Source: CAYRFQ01 sp964423615
GTDB lineage: Bacteria; Planctomycetota; Planctomycetia; Gemmatales; Gemmataceae
Length of the DNA: 64,000 nt
Assembly (NCBI GenBank): GCA_964423615.1
Contig: CAYRFQ010000004.1
Location: 124,001 to 188,000, forward strand
Direction: 5' to 3'
Both the position numbers and the translations under genes were made by a program. The notes under the pieces were generated by a model. That model was given only the letters and a program-made list of their open reading frames with translations, made no database searches and was not told where the DNA came from. Below are positions 26,556 to 35,051 of this stretch, piece by piece (positions within the stretch are counted from its first letter, which is position 1; the number at the start of each line of letters is the position of its first letter).

Positions 26556-27069
26556 GAGTACACTCCTGTAGGAGGAATTGATTCTACTGGTACTTCGTAT
26601 GTTACAGAAAAGTATTTTAACGAAATGCCCGAAGGGGGGCGAAAGCCACGAAGTCGAGCAAAATTGGAAGCTGAGTTCCCGGACCCACTCCGAAATGCCG
26701 GTTATGAGATATCGCCGGACGGGTGGCTCGTTGTCGGATTTTGTATTTTGGATCGTGGCAGCAAGCGGCCGCTTTGGTACTCTGGGTCTTTAGTTATCCC
26801 CCTTTGCGTTGGGCCACCAAGCCCTGGCAAATGGTGGGTTCTGTTTTCCCTTTGGTCTGCGGTGAAATTTCTCGTCGAGGTTCCAAACATGGCCGATGGA
26901 GTCCCTCCCTCCAACCATGGAAAAACTCCGCCGGCACACAACCACAAAAGAACTCGATACAAAAGACAAAACCCAAAGCAAACGGCAGCAATCTGCCACA
27001 ATCCTAAATACCAGATCCACCAAAACGTAGTTTCTCCATAATGACACCGAGGTTACTTATAGGAACACT
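26556..27069. other. Intergenic region, 514 bp
   Basis: Lies between the divergent zinc-ribbon operon and the selenoprotein-candidate gene. Open frames here are not protein-like. It presumably holds both promoters. No repeat, hairpin or RNA gene was recognised. Confidence 0.5.
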
Positions 27070-28389
27070 GTGATGAATCTCTTCCGATATGCCAGTGTAG
27101 TTCTCGGAACCGCTCTGTTGTTCTCTGGATTCGTTCAGGCCGAAGAAACCCAATTCCTCAGCGATACGGAATTCGCCAAACTCCACAAACTCATCAAACG
27201 CCAACCGGGCGAGTCGAGGTGGATGGAAATCGATTGGCACCCGAACGTATGGGAAGCTCGACAGAAAGCCGCTGCCGAGGGCAAACCGATTTTCATCATG
27301 GCAGGAAGCGGCGGCGCTCCCGCCGCAGGTTGTTGAACGGCCGGACGTGGCGTGAGCCGTGCGCTCACATTCTGGAATGACGAGACCATCAAGCTCATCC
27401 AAGAAAACTTCATCGCTGCATCCGTCCCGACATGGCTCTGTCGAGCAAAAACACCCGAAGGAGAGTTCCTCCGCAGCGCAGGAATTCACAAACAGTGGGT
27501 GACCTCCAGCGGTTACATGAGTTGTGTGTCCGCCAGCGGAAAAAAACTTGGTCGAAGACCATCCAAGGAAGTCCTCGAAAAGTTCAGGCAGCTTCCCGAA
27601 CGCGAGCGCAAGCCGGGGACTGTCCAGGTACCCGATCTCAAACCGTCCGAACAAGTGATCCCATCGCCCCCGAAGAACGGAATGGTGCTGCGTGTTCACG
27701 CCCGTTTTCTCACACAAGATGATGACGACACGTTAAGACACGCAAAGACCACCGACTTCCCCTTGATGCGAGCCAAACCCAGGGTCCTGGAATCTTGGAA
27801 ACGTTTTCTTGAGCCAAACACCGAATACATGTGGCTCACACAGAAGGAATGCAAAGCACTCGTCCCCGAGAGTCCCAAGAAGGGGCAGACAGTACCTGTC
27901 GACCGGATCATCGCCGAACGGATGGCTCGCTTCCACTTGACGCCCCAACGTGCAACGACGAGCGAGGGACATATCGTACGTAAACGAGCAGTCAAGTCGG
28001 CCAAACTATCCTTGGTCGTCCGAGACGTCACTGCCAAACACGTTCGGATGAAATTGACCGGTTTTATCCATTGGGGAAGCGATTTTGACGCAGCGAAAGC
28101 AACGACTCCGAACGGGCCACTCCGTCAAGGGTTTGCAACACATGTCTACGGTCGTCTGGAGTTCGATAGAAAGAAGAACGCCTTTACCCGAGTTGACATC
28201 GTCGCGCCCGGTCACGTCTGGGGACGTTGGGGTGACGCGAACGGTAGAAGCATGTACGTCGAACAGCCCGGACGAACGCCTTTTGGGTTTGCTTTCGAAC
28301 TCACAACTGGAGAGTCACCATCCGACCGGATTCCACCCGGTGGAAATGGAGCTTATGTTTCCGACCGAACAGGCTATTTCGGGAAATAG
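27070..28389 (+). CDS. Probable selenoprotein, secreted, with in-frame UGA (Cys-Sec)
   Basis: A single frame of 439 codons interrupted only by TGA at 27334-27336. It begins with a signal peptide (MNLFRYASVVLGTALLFSGFVQA). Residues 60-95 look thioredoxin-like: EARQKAAAEGKPIFIMAGSG, then GAPAAGC, the UGA, then TAGRGVSRALTFWNDE. UGA codes position 89, next to Cys88, giving a Cys-Sec pair at the usual redox-active place. The same frame then runs 351 codons with no other stop, through IQENFIAASVP and GIHKQWVTSSGYMSCVSASG, to an extra C-terminal domain. A SECIS-like hairpin starts 15 nt after the UGA. A nonsense mutation is the alternative, but no other lesion is seen. The family is not one I can name. 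Without readthrough only an 88-residue fragment would be made. Confidence 0.75.
27341..27375 (+). promoter_or_regulatory. Candidate bacterial SECIS element
   Basis: A hairpin just after the in-frame UGA. The upper stem is GTGAGC (27352-27357) with GCTCAC (27363-27368) and a 5-nt loop CGTGC that has GU in the first positions. A lower stem CCGGA (27341-27345) pairs with TCTGG (27371-27375), with an asymmetric internal loop between. Bacterial SECIS elements lie within the coding region, closely 3' of UGA, with a G in the first two apical-loop positions; this one fits. Confidence 0.6.
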
Positions 28390-28421
28390 AATCTTCCGTG
28401 ATGTTCGCGTTGAAGTACCCG

Positions 28422-28577
28422 CAGTTGAGTACTCGTCTACATTTTCGAATTTGGATTTGCCAAAAAATCGTATGTCCACGCGGCTCGCCTGTTCTTTTTC
28501 TAGAGTGCAGTTGAGTACACACGACTTGCGTATACCTGCGATGAACATAGGATTGCAAAATCCAGAAGTACACGACC
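28422..28577 (+). repeat. Dispersed repeat TAGAGTGCAGTTGA, copy 2
   Basis: CTTTTTCTAGAGTGCAGTTG, TACACACGAC and GCAAAATCCAGAAG at 28491-28575 match the repeat at 8358-8441. A second half-unit with GCAGTTGAGTACTCG starts near 28428. It follows the selenoprotein gene and contains no gene. Confidence 0.65.
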
Positions 28578-28733
28578 TGCGGTTCGAGAAATCCACGGGT
28601 CATTGAAGAATCAATAAGACTACTTGGGGAGTGACTTCCAAGTGTTCGAACCGTAACCGGAGGACGGCGTTGGGCTTGCCTCCGTTACAGTGATTGTTGA
28701 TTGGCCAAGACGCACTTTTTTGGAGAACCTCAA

Positions 28734-29435
28734 ATGAACCGCATCGTATTCGTTCTTGGTTTCTGCCTTTTCGTGATGGCCTTGTCCGTTGCGAGAGCTG
28801 GCGATTCTGGAAAGCAGAACACCCTCAACGAAGCTGAGAAGAAACTAGGCTGGAAACTTCTTTTCGATGGCAAGACCGTCGATGGTTGGATGAGTTGGAA
28901 CTCTCGCAAGCCACTCAAAGAAGGAAAGTGGCGCGTCAAAGAAGGCGTCCTGGAACTAACACGAGGAGGCGGCGACATCTACACAGCCAAGCCGTATGAG
29001 AACTTCATACTTTCGCTCGAGTGGAAAACGACGGGCAACAGCGGCATCTTCGTGCGGGTCGATCCGAAGTCCAAAGGACCCATCTGGCGAGTCGCTCCCG
29101 AGATGCAAATCGAGCGACGAAATGCTGCCTATCTCTACAACCTCTATTACCCCAAAGGCAAGCTAAAGATCAACACGGGTGATTGGAACCACGTCAAAAT
29201 TCGTATGGTGAATGGACACGGAACGCACTGGTTCAATGGTGTCAAACTCTACGAATATAAAATCGGCAGCGAAGATTGGAACAAGCGAGTCATGAAGAGC
29301 AAATTCAACAAACAGATCAAAGAGTTTGGGATGAAGGCCAATGGTCACATCGGCCTTCAAGATCACGGAGCAACAGTGAGGTTTCGAAACATCAAAATTC
29401 GTGAGCTGCCCAAGTCGGTTTCTGGAAAAGAATAA
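28734..29435 (+). CDS. DUF1080 (3-keto-disaccharide hydrolase-like) secreted protein
   Basis: A 233-residue secreted protein with a signal peptide (IVFVLGFCLFVMALSVARA). The DUF1080 beta-sandwich begins with GWKLLFDGKTVDGWMSW and continues KWRVKEGVLELTRGGGDIYT, YENFILSLEWKTTGNSGIFVRV and DWNHVKIRMVNGHGTHWFNG, ending GHIGLQDHGATVRFRNIKIREL. These are the family hallmarks. DUF1080 proteins are greatly expanded in planctomycetes and bind or cleave sugars. The ATG at 28734 has GGAG 8 nt upstream. It is a single gene with a terminator-like hairpin just after it. Confidence 0.93.
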   Translation: MNRIVFVLGFCLFVMALSVARAGDSGKQNTLNEAEKKLGWKLLFDGKTVDGWMSWNSRKPLKEGKWRVKEGVLELTRGGGDIYTAKPYENFILSLEWKTTGNSGIFVRVDPKSKGPIWRVAPEMQIERRNAAYLYNLYYPKGKLKINTGDWNHVKIRMVNGHGTHWFNGVKLYEYKIGSEDWNKRVMKSKFNKQIKEFGMKANGHIGLQDHGATVRFRNIKIRELPKSVSGKE

Positions 29436-29469
29436 TCATTCAGATTGATTGTGACAGAGTCGAATCTTG

Positions 29470-29504
29470 AAAGGAGCAGGCATTATGAGTGTGCTTGCTC
29501 CTTT
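29470..29504 (+). terminator. Terminator-like hairpin after DUF1080 gene
   Basis: AAAGGAGCAGGCA (29470-29482) pairs with TGCTTGCTCCTTT (29492-29504) with one G-T pair and a 9-nt loop. No long T tract follows, so it may be a weak or Rho-aided terminator. Confidence 0.55.
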
Positions 29505-29558
29505 CTTGCATGAACGATTATCGACGTGACAAACTTTCGAGTTTCTCACTCACAACCG

Positions 29559-29993
29559 TCAACACCTTCTCTGCCAATTTCGATCGAACGGATCAACGAC
29601 AACGACGTCAAAGCCGTACTCTTTCCCTTCGATGGCTACTCCCTCCGAATCATCAACGTGCAAATCAATTCCAAATATAGATGGCCATTTGGAAGGTGGC
29701 CTTCGCTGGTCCCTACGAAAAGTGTCGTCGTGAACGTATTGATTAATCACTTCCTGAATACGAATGCCATAGAACCACATCATCCACTTCAAACTCTTCC
29801 GTGATCGATACGACGTGGTGTAGATCGAAATCCTACACCCAAGCCGGCAGAGTTCCTGAAGGAGATCTCGCGCTCCCAGACGGAGTGGTTCGTGCAACCA
29901 GTGGCGAAACAACCACGGAATCCGATTCGGCTCCTGAGGGATCTCAGGGTGATAACAAATCAACGTGTCGTCGATGTCAAACGAAATGTGCAT
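29559..29993 (-). CDS. Small HAD-superfamily hydrolase
   Basis: A 144-residue HAD-fold protein. Motif I is DIDDTLICY (Asp6 nucleophile, Asp8). Motif II is seen in IYTTSYRS, and a conserved Lys and the acidic motif IV appear as PSKWPSIFGIDLHVDDSEG. The cap is minimal, as in phosphatases of small or protein substrates. The ATG at 29993 was chosen because motif I then starts near the N-terminus. Its substrate is unknown. It is convergent with the DUF1080 gene and divergent from the next secreted protein. Confidence 0.82.
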   Translation of the reverse strand: MHISFDIDDTLICYHPEIPQEPNRIPWLFRHWLHEPLRLGARDLLQELCRLGCRISIYTTSYRSRKSLKWMMWFYGIRIQEVINQYVHDDTFRRDQRRPPSKWPSIFGIDLHVDDSEGVAIEGKEYGFDVVVVDPFDRNWQRRC

Positions 29994-30159
29994 CACGCCA
30001 TTCTCGTTACCCAAGGAACCACCGGTCGCGTGTCTCCACTCTCACATCATGGCGATTTTTTCAAATACTCCCTGCAAGTATTTCCACCCACAGCATTCTT
30101 TGAATGAAGGTTACCAAATCAACATCAACCACTTCTAAGCAGGAAAGTGAACATACAAC

Positions 30160-30609
30160 ATGATGCGTACGATCCTTACCAACACAGCTTTTACCGTTTG
30201 TCTCTCGGCCTTCTGTGTGAGCACGGCCTCGGCCCAATCGACATTAAACGGTTTCTGGCGAAACACCGATAAAAATACTCGCGGCGTCACCAAACTATTG
30301 GTCACCGGATCTGGCAACAATTACACAATCCGAGCCTGGGGAAAATGTCATCCTTCCGATTGCTACTGGGGCAGCCGAAAACTCCATGTCCTCGGCACGT
30401 CGGTCTCGAGCAAGACCAAGAGATACGGGTTCGCAGTCTACAACCAGAAGTTCGCGGTCAAGTACATGTCGTTGCGTCGAGTCGGCAACTACTTGATAGC
30501 CGAAATCAACACGATCTTCCTGGATAACTCCGGCCGATCTAACTACCGAAGTACTTACACATTCCGCCGAAACCTCAGAACCCTTCCCGTCGGAACGATA
30601 AAGAGGTAA
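30160..30609 (+). CDS. Secreted protein with WGKCHPxDC motif
   Basis: A 149-residue secreted protein: signal peptide (residues 1-26, ending STASA), then a beta-rich domain that starts LNGFWRNTDKNTRGVTKLLV and holds RAWGKCHPSDCYWG (Cys63 and Cys68, which could form a disulfide). The pattern, W.N.D..TRG followed by WGKCHP.DC.WG, recurs in secreted bacterial proteins of unknown function as far as I recall. The tail is basic. There is no neighbour on the same strand close enough to suggest an operon. Function unknown. Confidence 0.72.
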   Translation: MMRTILTNTAFTVCLSAFCVSTASAQSTLNGFWRNTDKNTRGVTKLLVTGSGNNYTIRAWGKCHPSDCYWGSRKLHVLGTSVSSKTKRYGFAVYNQKFAVKYMSLRRVGNYLIAEINTIFLDNSGRSNYRSTYTFRRNLRTLPVGTIKR

Positions 30610-30660
30610 AGCTAGATTCCTCCATAATTCCAATAGACAAATAGAACGCCCCTCTCGCGT

Positions 30661-30693
30661 CCCCTTGACCTACCCCACTCGAAGGTCATGGGG
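30661..30693 (+). terminator. Possible hairpin terminator
   Basis: CCCC..GACCT (30661-30671) pairs with AGGTC..GGGG (30683-30693), followed by ATTGTTTC. It lies about 50 bp after the secreted-protein gene. Confidence 0.4.
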
Positions 30694-30833
30694 ATTGTTT
30701 CATCTCTGGCCTTTTGGCCTTACCACTACGCTTTGGCTTCTCTCCTTGTTCGTTCCCCTGTGTAATTCTCGACCCGTCCATATCATGAACGAGTACAACA
30801 TCGAGTTTTAGTCATGGTCGAGAGGAGCCTTTG

Positions 30834-32414
30834 ATGTCGTTGCGAACGATCCAACGCGCACTACTCAGTGTGAGTGATAAAACAGGATTGGTAGAGCTTG
30901 GAAGAAGTCTGGTCGACCTGGGAGTTGAGCTAATCTCCACGGGTGGAACTGCGAAAGCCCTCAAAGAAGCCAACCTATCCGTTCGCGATGTGTCCGAGGT
31001 GACGGGCTTTCCCGAAATCCTCGACGGGAGGGTAAAGACGCTCCATCCAAACGTTCATGGAGGACTACTGGCCGCCCGTGACAACACCACCCACATGCAA
31101 ACGACCGAGCAGCATGGTATCAGTCTGATCGATTTGGTCGTTTGTAATCTCTACCCCTTCGAGGACACGCTCGCCAAGGACGGAAGTTCCCATCAAGAAA
31201 TCATCGAGAACATCGACGTCGGTGGCCCAACGATGATCCGAGCCGCCGCCAAAAACTACAGCGATGTGGCCGTCATCACCAGCCCAGATCAGTACTCTCT
31301 TTTTCTGGAAGAACTCCATTCGAACAACGGAGCATTGACCTTGGCCACTCGGGAACGGCTGGCCCGAGTGGCCTTCGCCTCGACGGCCTCCTACGATGCG
31401 TCCATCAGCAGCTATTTTCTTGGATTGGAAGACGGAATCCAATTTCCGCCACGCCTCAATTTGAGCTACCAACGAAAGCTGGAACTCCGGTACGGTGAAA
31501 ATCCACACCAACCAGCTGCCTTTTACATCGAACCCAATTATCCGCACCCAAGCATCGCGACTGCCGAAAAACTCCACGGCAAAGACCTTTCCTACAACAA
31601 CATTCTCGACCTCGACAGCGCCTTCAATCTCGCAAAAGAGTTTACCGACCCCGCTGCCGTGGTGATCAAACACAACAACCCTTGTGGTGCCGCCGTCGGA
31701 GTCACCCTCGAAGAAGCCTTCCAAAAAGCCTACGAAGGTGATCCTCTCAGCGCGTTCGGAGGAGTTCTCGCGTTCAATCGGGAACTGGACGAGGCAACGG
31801 CTCGCCTCATCACGGACCCCAACAGATTCATCGAGTGCGTGATAGCTCCAGGCTACGCCGACGCGGCCTTCGAACTCTTGACGACTCGTCCATCATGGAA
31901 GAAGAACGTCCGTATCCTAAGAACGAGTGTTCTCCCACCGCAACCGGATAGCACTCCACGCATGGATTACCGTCGTGTGGATGGGGGTATGTTGGTCCAG
32001 AGTCGTGATGTTCCGGCTAACGATTTTCTAACGATGACCGTTCCAACGAATCGGCAACCGACGGAACAAGAATTGAGAGACTTGCAGTTTGCCTGGTGCG
32101 TCTGCAAACACGTGAAAAGTAACGCCATTGTTCTGGTTCGAGACCGAATGTTGGTCGGCGTCGGTGCTGGTCAGATGAGTCGGGTCGACTCGGTCCACAT
32201 CGCCGCACGCAAGGCAGGAGAACGAGTCAAAGGAAGCGTCCTTGCTTCGGATGCGTTTTTCCCATTCCGAGACAACGTGGATAAAGCTGCTCAAGAAGGA
32301 GTTGACGCCATCGTCCAACCCGGCGGTTCGATGCGAGATCAAGACTCCATCGACGCTTGTAATGAACACAATCTGGCAATGGTGTTCACTGGCGTTCGAC
32401 ATTTTCGACACTAA
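30834..32414 (+). CDS. purH: Bifunctional AICAR formyltransferase / IMP cyclohydrolase
   Basis: A 526-residue enzyme catalysing the last two steps of purine (IMP) synthesis. The N-terminal MGS-like IMP cyclohydrolase domain has ALLSVSDKTGLVELGRSL, STGGTAKAL, TGFPEILDGRVKTLHP and NLYPFEDT. The AICAR transformylase domain has KLELRYGENPHQPAAFY, LSYNNILDLDSAF, VVIKHNNPCGAAVG and AFGGVLAFNREL, ending in IVQPGGSMRDQDSIDAC. The length matches family. The ATG at 30834 has AGGAG upstream. It is followed 33 bp later by an FMN reductase, so these two may be co-transcribed. Confidence 0.97.
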   Translation: MSLRTIQRALLSVSDKTGLVELGRSLVDLGVELISTGGTAKALKEANLSVRDVSEVTGFPEILDGRVKTLHPNVHGGLLAARDNTTHMQTTEQHGISLIDLVVCNLYPFEDTLAKDGSSHQEIIENIDVGGPTMIRAAAKNYSDVAVITSPDQYSLFLEELHSNNGALTLATRERLARVAFASTASYDASISSYFLGLEDGIQFPPRLNLSYQRKLELRYGENPHQPAAFYIEPNYPHPSIATAEKLHGKDLSYNNILDLDSAFNLAKEFTDPAAVVIKHNNPCGAAVGVTLEEAFQKAYEGDPLSAFGGVLAFNRELDEATARLITDPNRFIECVIAPGYADAAFELLTTRPSWKKNVRILRTSVLPPQPDSTPRMDYRRVDGGMLVQSRDVPANDFLTMTVPTNRQPTEQELRDLQFAWCVCKHVKSNAIVLVRDRMLVGVGAGQMSRVDSVHIAARKAGERVKGSVLASDAFFPFRDNVDKAAQEGVDAIVQPGGSMRDQDSIDACNEHNLAMVFTGVRHFRH

Positions 32415-32447
32415 GATTCTAATTCACCACGAAAGGTACCACTGAAG

Positions 32448-33029
32448 ATGATTTCTGGTGTGAAACTTTTGGCATTCGCGGGAAGCGCTCGCAACGACTC
32501 CGTCAACAAGAAGCTCGTTTCTGTCGCTGCAAAAGGAGCCGAAGAAGCTGGAGCCGAAGTGACGTTGGTTGACCTTCGGGACTATCCATTGCCGTTGTAT
32601 GACGGAGACCTGGAAGAGGCTGAAGGACTTCCCGAAAACGCAAAGAAACTCAAGAACCTGTTCATCGAATCCGATGGGTTTTTGATTGCTTGTCCCGAGT
32701 ACAACAGCTCCATAACGCCCCTCCTCAAGAACACAATCGATTGGGTTTCCCGACCCCAAGAAGGAGAGCCGCCCTTGGTTGCGTACAAAGGCAAAGTCGC
32801 AGTCCTGATGGCGGCGTCTCCAGGCGGACTCGGGGGATTGCGGGGCCTAGTTCACGTTCGGGCAATACTCGGGAACATCGGAGTTGTGGTGTTGCCGCAA
32901 CAACATGCCGTCCCGAAAGCGTATGACGCCTTCGGCGAGGACGGAAAGTTGTTGGACGCCGCGCAGCAAGAAAAGGTGACCGGATTGGGAAAAAGTTTGG
33001 CCAAGTTTCTTGCCCAACACAAGAGCTAA
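32448..33029 (+). CDS. NADPH-dependent FMN reductase
   Basis: A 193-residue flavodoxin-fold protein: FAGSARNDSVNKKLV (FMN-phosphate loop), VTLVDLRDYPLPLYDGDLE, CPEYNSSITPLLKNTIDWVSRP (flavin-binding), and GKVAVLMAASPGGLGGLRG. It is in the same family as bacterial NADPH-dependent FMN reductases and azoreductases. It reduces flavins or quinones in the cytoplasm. Its nearness to purH is not explained by pathway. Confidence 0.92.
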   Translation: MISGVKLLAFAGSARNDSVNKKLVSVAAKGAEEAGAEVTLVDLRDYPLPLYDGDLEEAEGLPENAKKLKNLFIESDGFLIACPEYNSSITPLLKNTIDWVSRPQEGEPPLVAYKGKVAVLMAASPGGLGGLRGLVHVRAILGNIGVVVLPQQHAVPKAYDAFGEDGKLLDAAQQEKVTGLGKSLAKFLAQHKS

Positions 33030-33048
33030 TCGCCGAGCGGGGCTGCGC

Positions 33049-34464
33049 CTACTTCAACGTGACGGCTTCGCCCTCAAGAGCCAACACAACGTCGAATAGC
33101 GCACCATCAACGGTGTGCTGAGCGGTCGCTCGAAGTCCAGGTCGGGTTGGCCGAAAGGCCACAGAGATTCCGGCAGCCTTGAGCATGCCGATGTCGTCCT
33201 CGCTATTACCCACGGCGAGGATCCGCTCACGGGGGATATGAGTTTCCTGAATTAACTGCCTGACGATGTTTTCTTTGTCGTGATCCGTCTTTTCTATTTC
33301 CTCTTCACCGGCCTCTTCTGCGGGCGCCATGGCTGGTGCCAGGTTGATACGCCCCGTCGCTTTTCCTTTCTTGAACTTCATGACATGAGAAATCCCGAAG
33401 TCGGCGAAGACACGACAGCGGATGATTTCCACCGGGATCTGGTAGCTGTCCGAAACAATTCCCACAAGAAAACCATCACGGCGTAAAGCGGCGACTGTCT
33501 CTCGAGCTCCTTCCATGAGTGGTATGTCGTGGGCTACTTCCTCAAAGGTTTCCTGGGGGACCCCAGCAAAGAGAGCCGCGATTTTGTTTGCTCGCCGATC
33601 ACCGACCAGGTCGGGATCATCGAGGATTTCGGCCAGTTCTGCTCCTTTGTCTGTATGGTGCGCCAACTCGAGAATAAAGCTGCCACGAACAAGAACTCCG
33701 TCGAGGTCGAAAAGGGCTATCCGGTCAGTCGGTTCGGCTTCCTGGAGAATGTGGGCGAGGTCTCCTTGGGTGTGTTTGTCTTGTTCTCCCATTGCAGCAA
33801 CATAGCCCGTCCGCAAGCGATTGTTCGCAGCTGCGCGACTCAGGATCGTACGGGTCACATCTTGAGCCATGTTCAACAAAGTTTCGATTGGGGCTTCCTC
33901 GCTTGGCGGGACGTCGACCACAATTTGCTGGATAGCTCCCGCGTTCAAGTGGACATCTAGGAGGATACCAACCTCTGCTCCGTAATCCATCTCAAGCGTG
34001 AGCTTCTGCAGAAGGCTTCGGCGAACGGCCCACGCCCCCGAGAGGGGATATTCGATGTGGTTGAGTTCGGGAAAGAAAGTTCGCATCAAAGGTAACGCCG
34101 TCAGCAACCCAACATTCCGAGTGTCGCCCGGTGCCGTCGCCTTCGTTAACGCGGCTTCTCCTTCCAGGATCGGCTGCGTCAAATCGGCGATCGTGTTCTC
34201 TGGCAACTTGGACCAATAGGCGTCGATAAAAACGAGAACTTTACTCTTCACAGCAGAAAGTCCGTCTCGAATAGACGCACCTTTGCCTTGGAAAGTACTG
34301 GTGACGACTCTTGCCCCAGCTTCGCGTGCAATCCCAGGAGTGCCATCCATGGACCCAGCGTCCACTACGATGACTTCTTCGACGTGGTCGTGAGACATGG
34401 CCCAACGTACGAGCGGCCCAACCGTCTCGGATTGATTAACCACAGGAATAATGACTGCGATCAA
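33049..34464 (-). CDS. Glycosyltransferase fused to HAD phosphatase
   Basis: A 471-residue fusion. Residues 1-230 are a GT-A glycosyltransferase (IAVIIPVVNQSETVGPLV, VVDAGSMDGTPGIAREAGA, GKGASIRDGL) like glucosyl- or mannosyl-3-phosphoglycerate synthases. The metal motif position reads FIDAYW (Asp81, Tyr83) in place of the usual DxD. Residues about 245-471 are a HAD phosphatase: FDLDGVLVRGS (Asp253, Asp255), GIVSDSYQIP, and GNSEDDIGMLKAAG. Fused synthase-phosphatases make compatible solutes such as mannosylglycerate. The start was set at a TTG (34464) because AGGAGG lies 5 nt upstream; the ORF would otherwise run to 34512. The product (glucosyl- or mannosylglycerate) is inferred. Confidence 0.85.
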   Translation of the reverse strand: MIAVIIPVVNQSETVGPLVRWAMSHDHVEEVIVVDAGSMDGTPGIAREAGARVVTSTFQGKGASIRDGLSAVKSKVLVFIDAYWSKLPENTIADLTQPILEGEAALTKATAPGDTRNVGLLTALPLMRTFFPELNHIEYPLSGAWAVRRSLLQKLTLEMDYGAEVGILLDVHLNAGAIQQIVVDVPPSEEAPIETLLNMAQDVTRTILSRAAANNRLRTGYVAAMGEQDKHTQGDLAHILQEAEPTDRIALFDLDGVLVRGSFILELAHHTDKGAELAEILDDPDLVGDRRANKIAALFAGVPQETFEEVAHDIPLMEGARETVAALRRDGFLVGIVSDSYQIPVEIIRCRVFADFGISHVMKFKKGKATGRINLAPAMAPAEEAGEEEIEKTDHDKENIVRQLIQETHIPRERILAVGNSEDDIGMLKAAGISVAFRPTRPGLRATAQHTVDGALFDVVLALEGEAVTLK

Positions 34465-35051
34465 ATCGACCTCCTGCTTACGAAATCGACGCCAACTATC
34501 AGTTCTTACCAAACGAACCTAAATCCCCCTGAGGCTCTGGTGTTCCAACAACAGCGTCTCAGGTCTTCAAGAGGAGTCAACGACGATGCATCGGTGGAGT
34601 AAAAAAAGCGACGAAGTAGATTGTAGATGCGAGGTTGAGTGTCCTCAAACATCGGGTGGATCGGTTGGGAGTTCGGTGATTCAGAAGATCATTCTCAATC
34701 GCAGGGCGAAGAGGAGAACTCCGGGTCATGAGGATGTCTGCTGTGCAGAAGAAGTCTTCTGTCACATCGTCTTCGTTGGCCCCTTGCCCAACTCTCTAAC
34801 TATAACGAATCACAAACTGTTATTCTAGCGCGAAGGAACTCGAGAAGGACTTCCAGTGGAAAATCTGATGGATTAAAGTGCTTGGGAAATGAAATGTTGT
34901 TCTGTGAGGACCAGGGCCCCAGACAAAACAACTCCAAAACGAGAATGAACCCGGGTTCGATTTGAAACCGCAACCTTTCCAAAACAGAGCCTGAAAACAC
35001 AAGGCTGTAAGGATCTGACTCGCAAGGTTGCGGTTACTATCCGAATTCGGT
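34465..35051. other. Intergenic region, 587 bp
   Basis: Lies between the start of the glycosyltransferase fusion and the end of nrdJ. A plus-strand frame 34586-34828 has a purine-rich upstream sequence, but its product is unlike a protein. No RNA gene, repeat or clear terminator was recognised. Confidence 0.5.

Noticed and set aside
34586..34828. An 80-codon plus-strand frame with a purine-rich site upstream.
   Set aside because: The product has no protein-like pattern and neighbouring frames are equally open.
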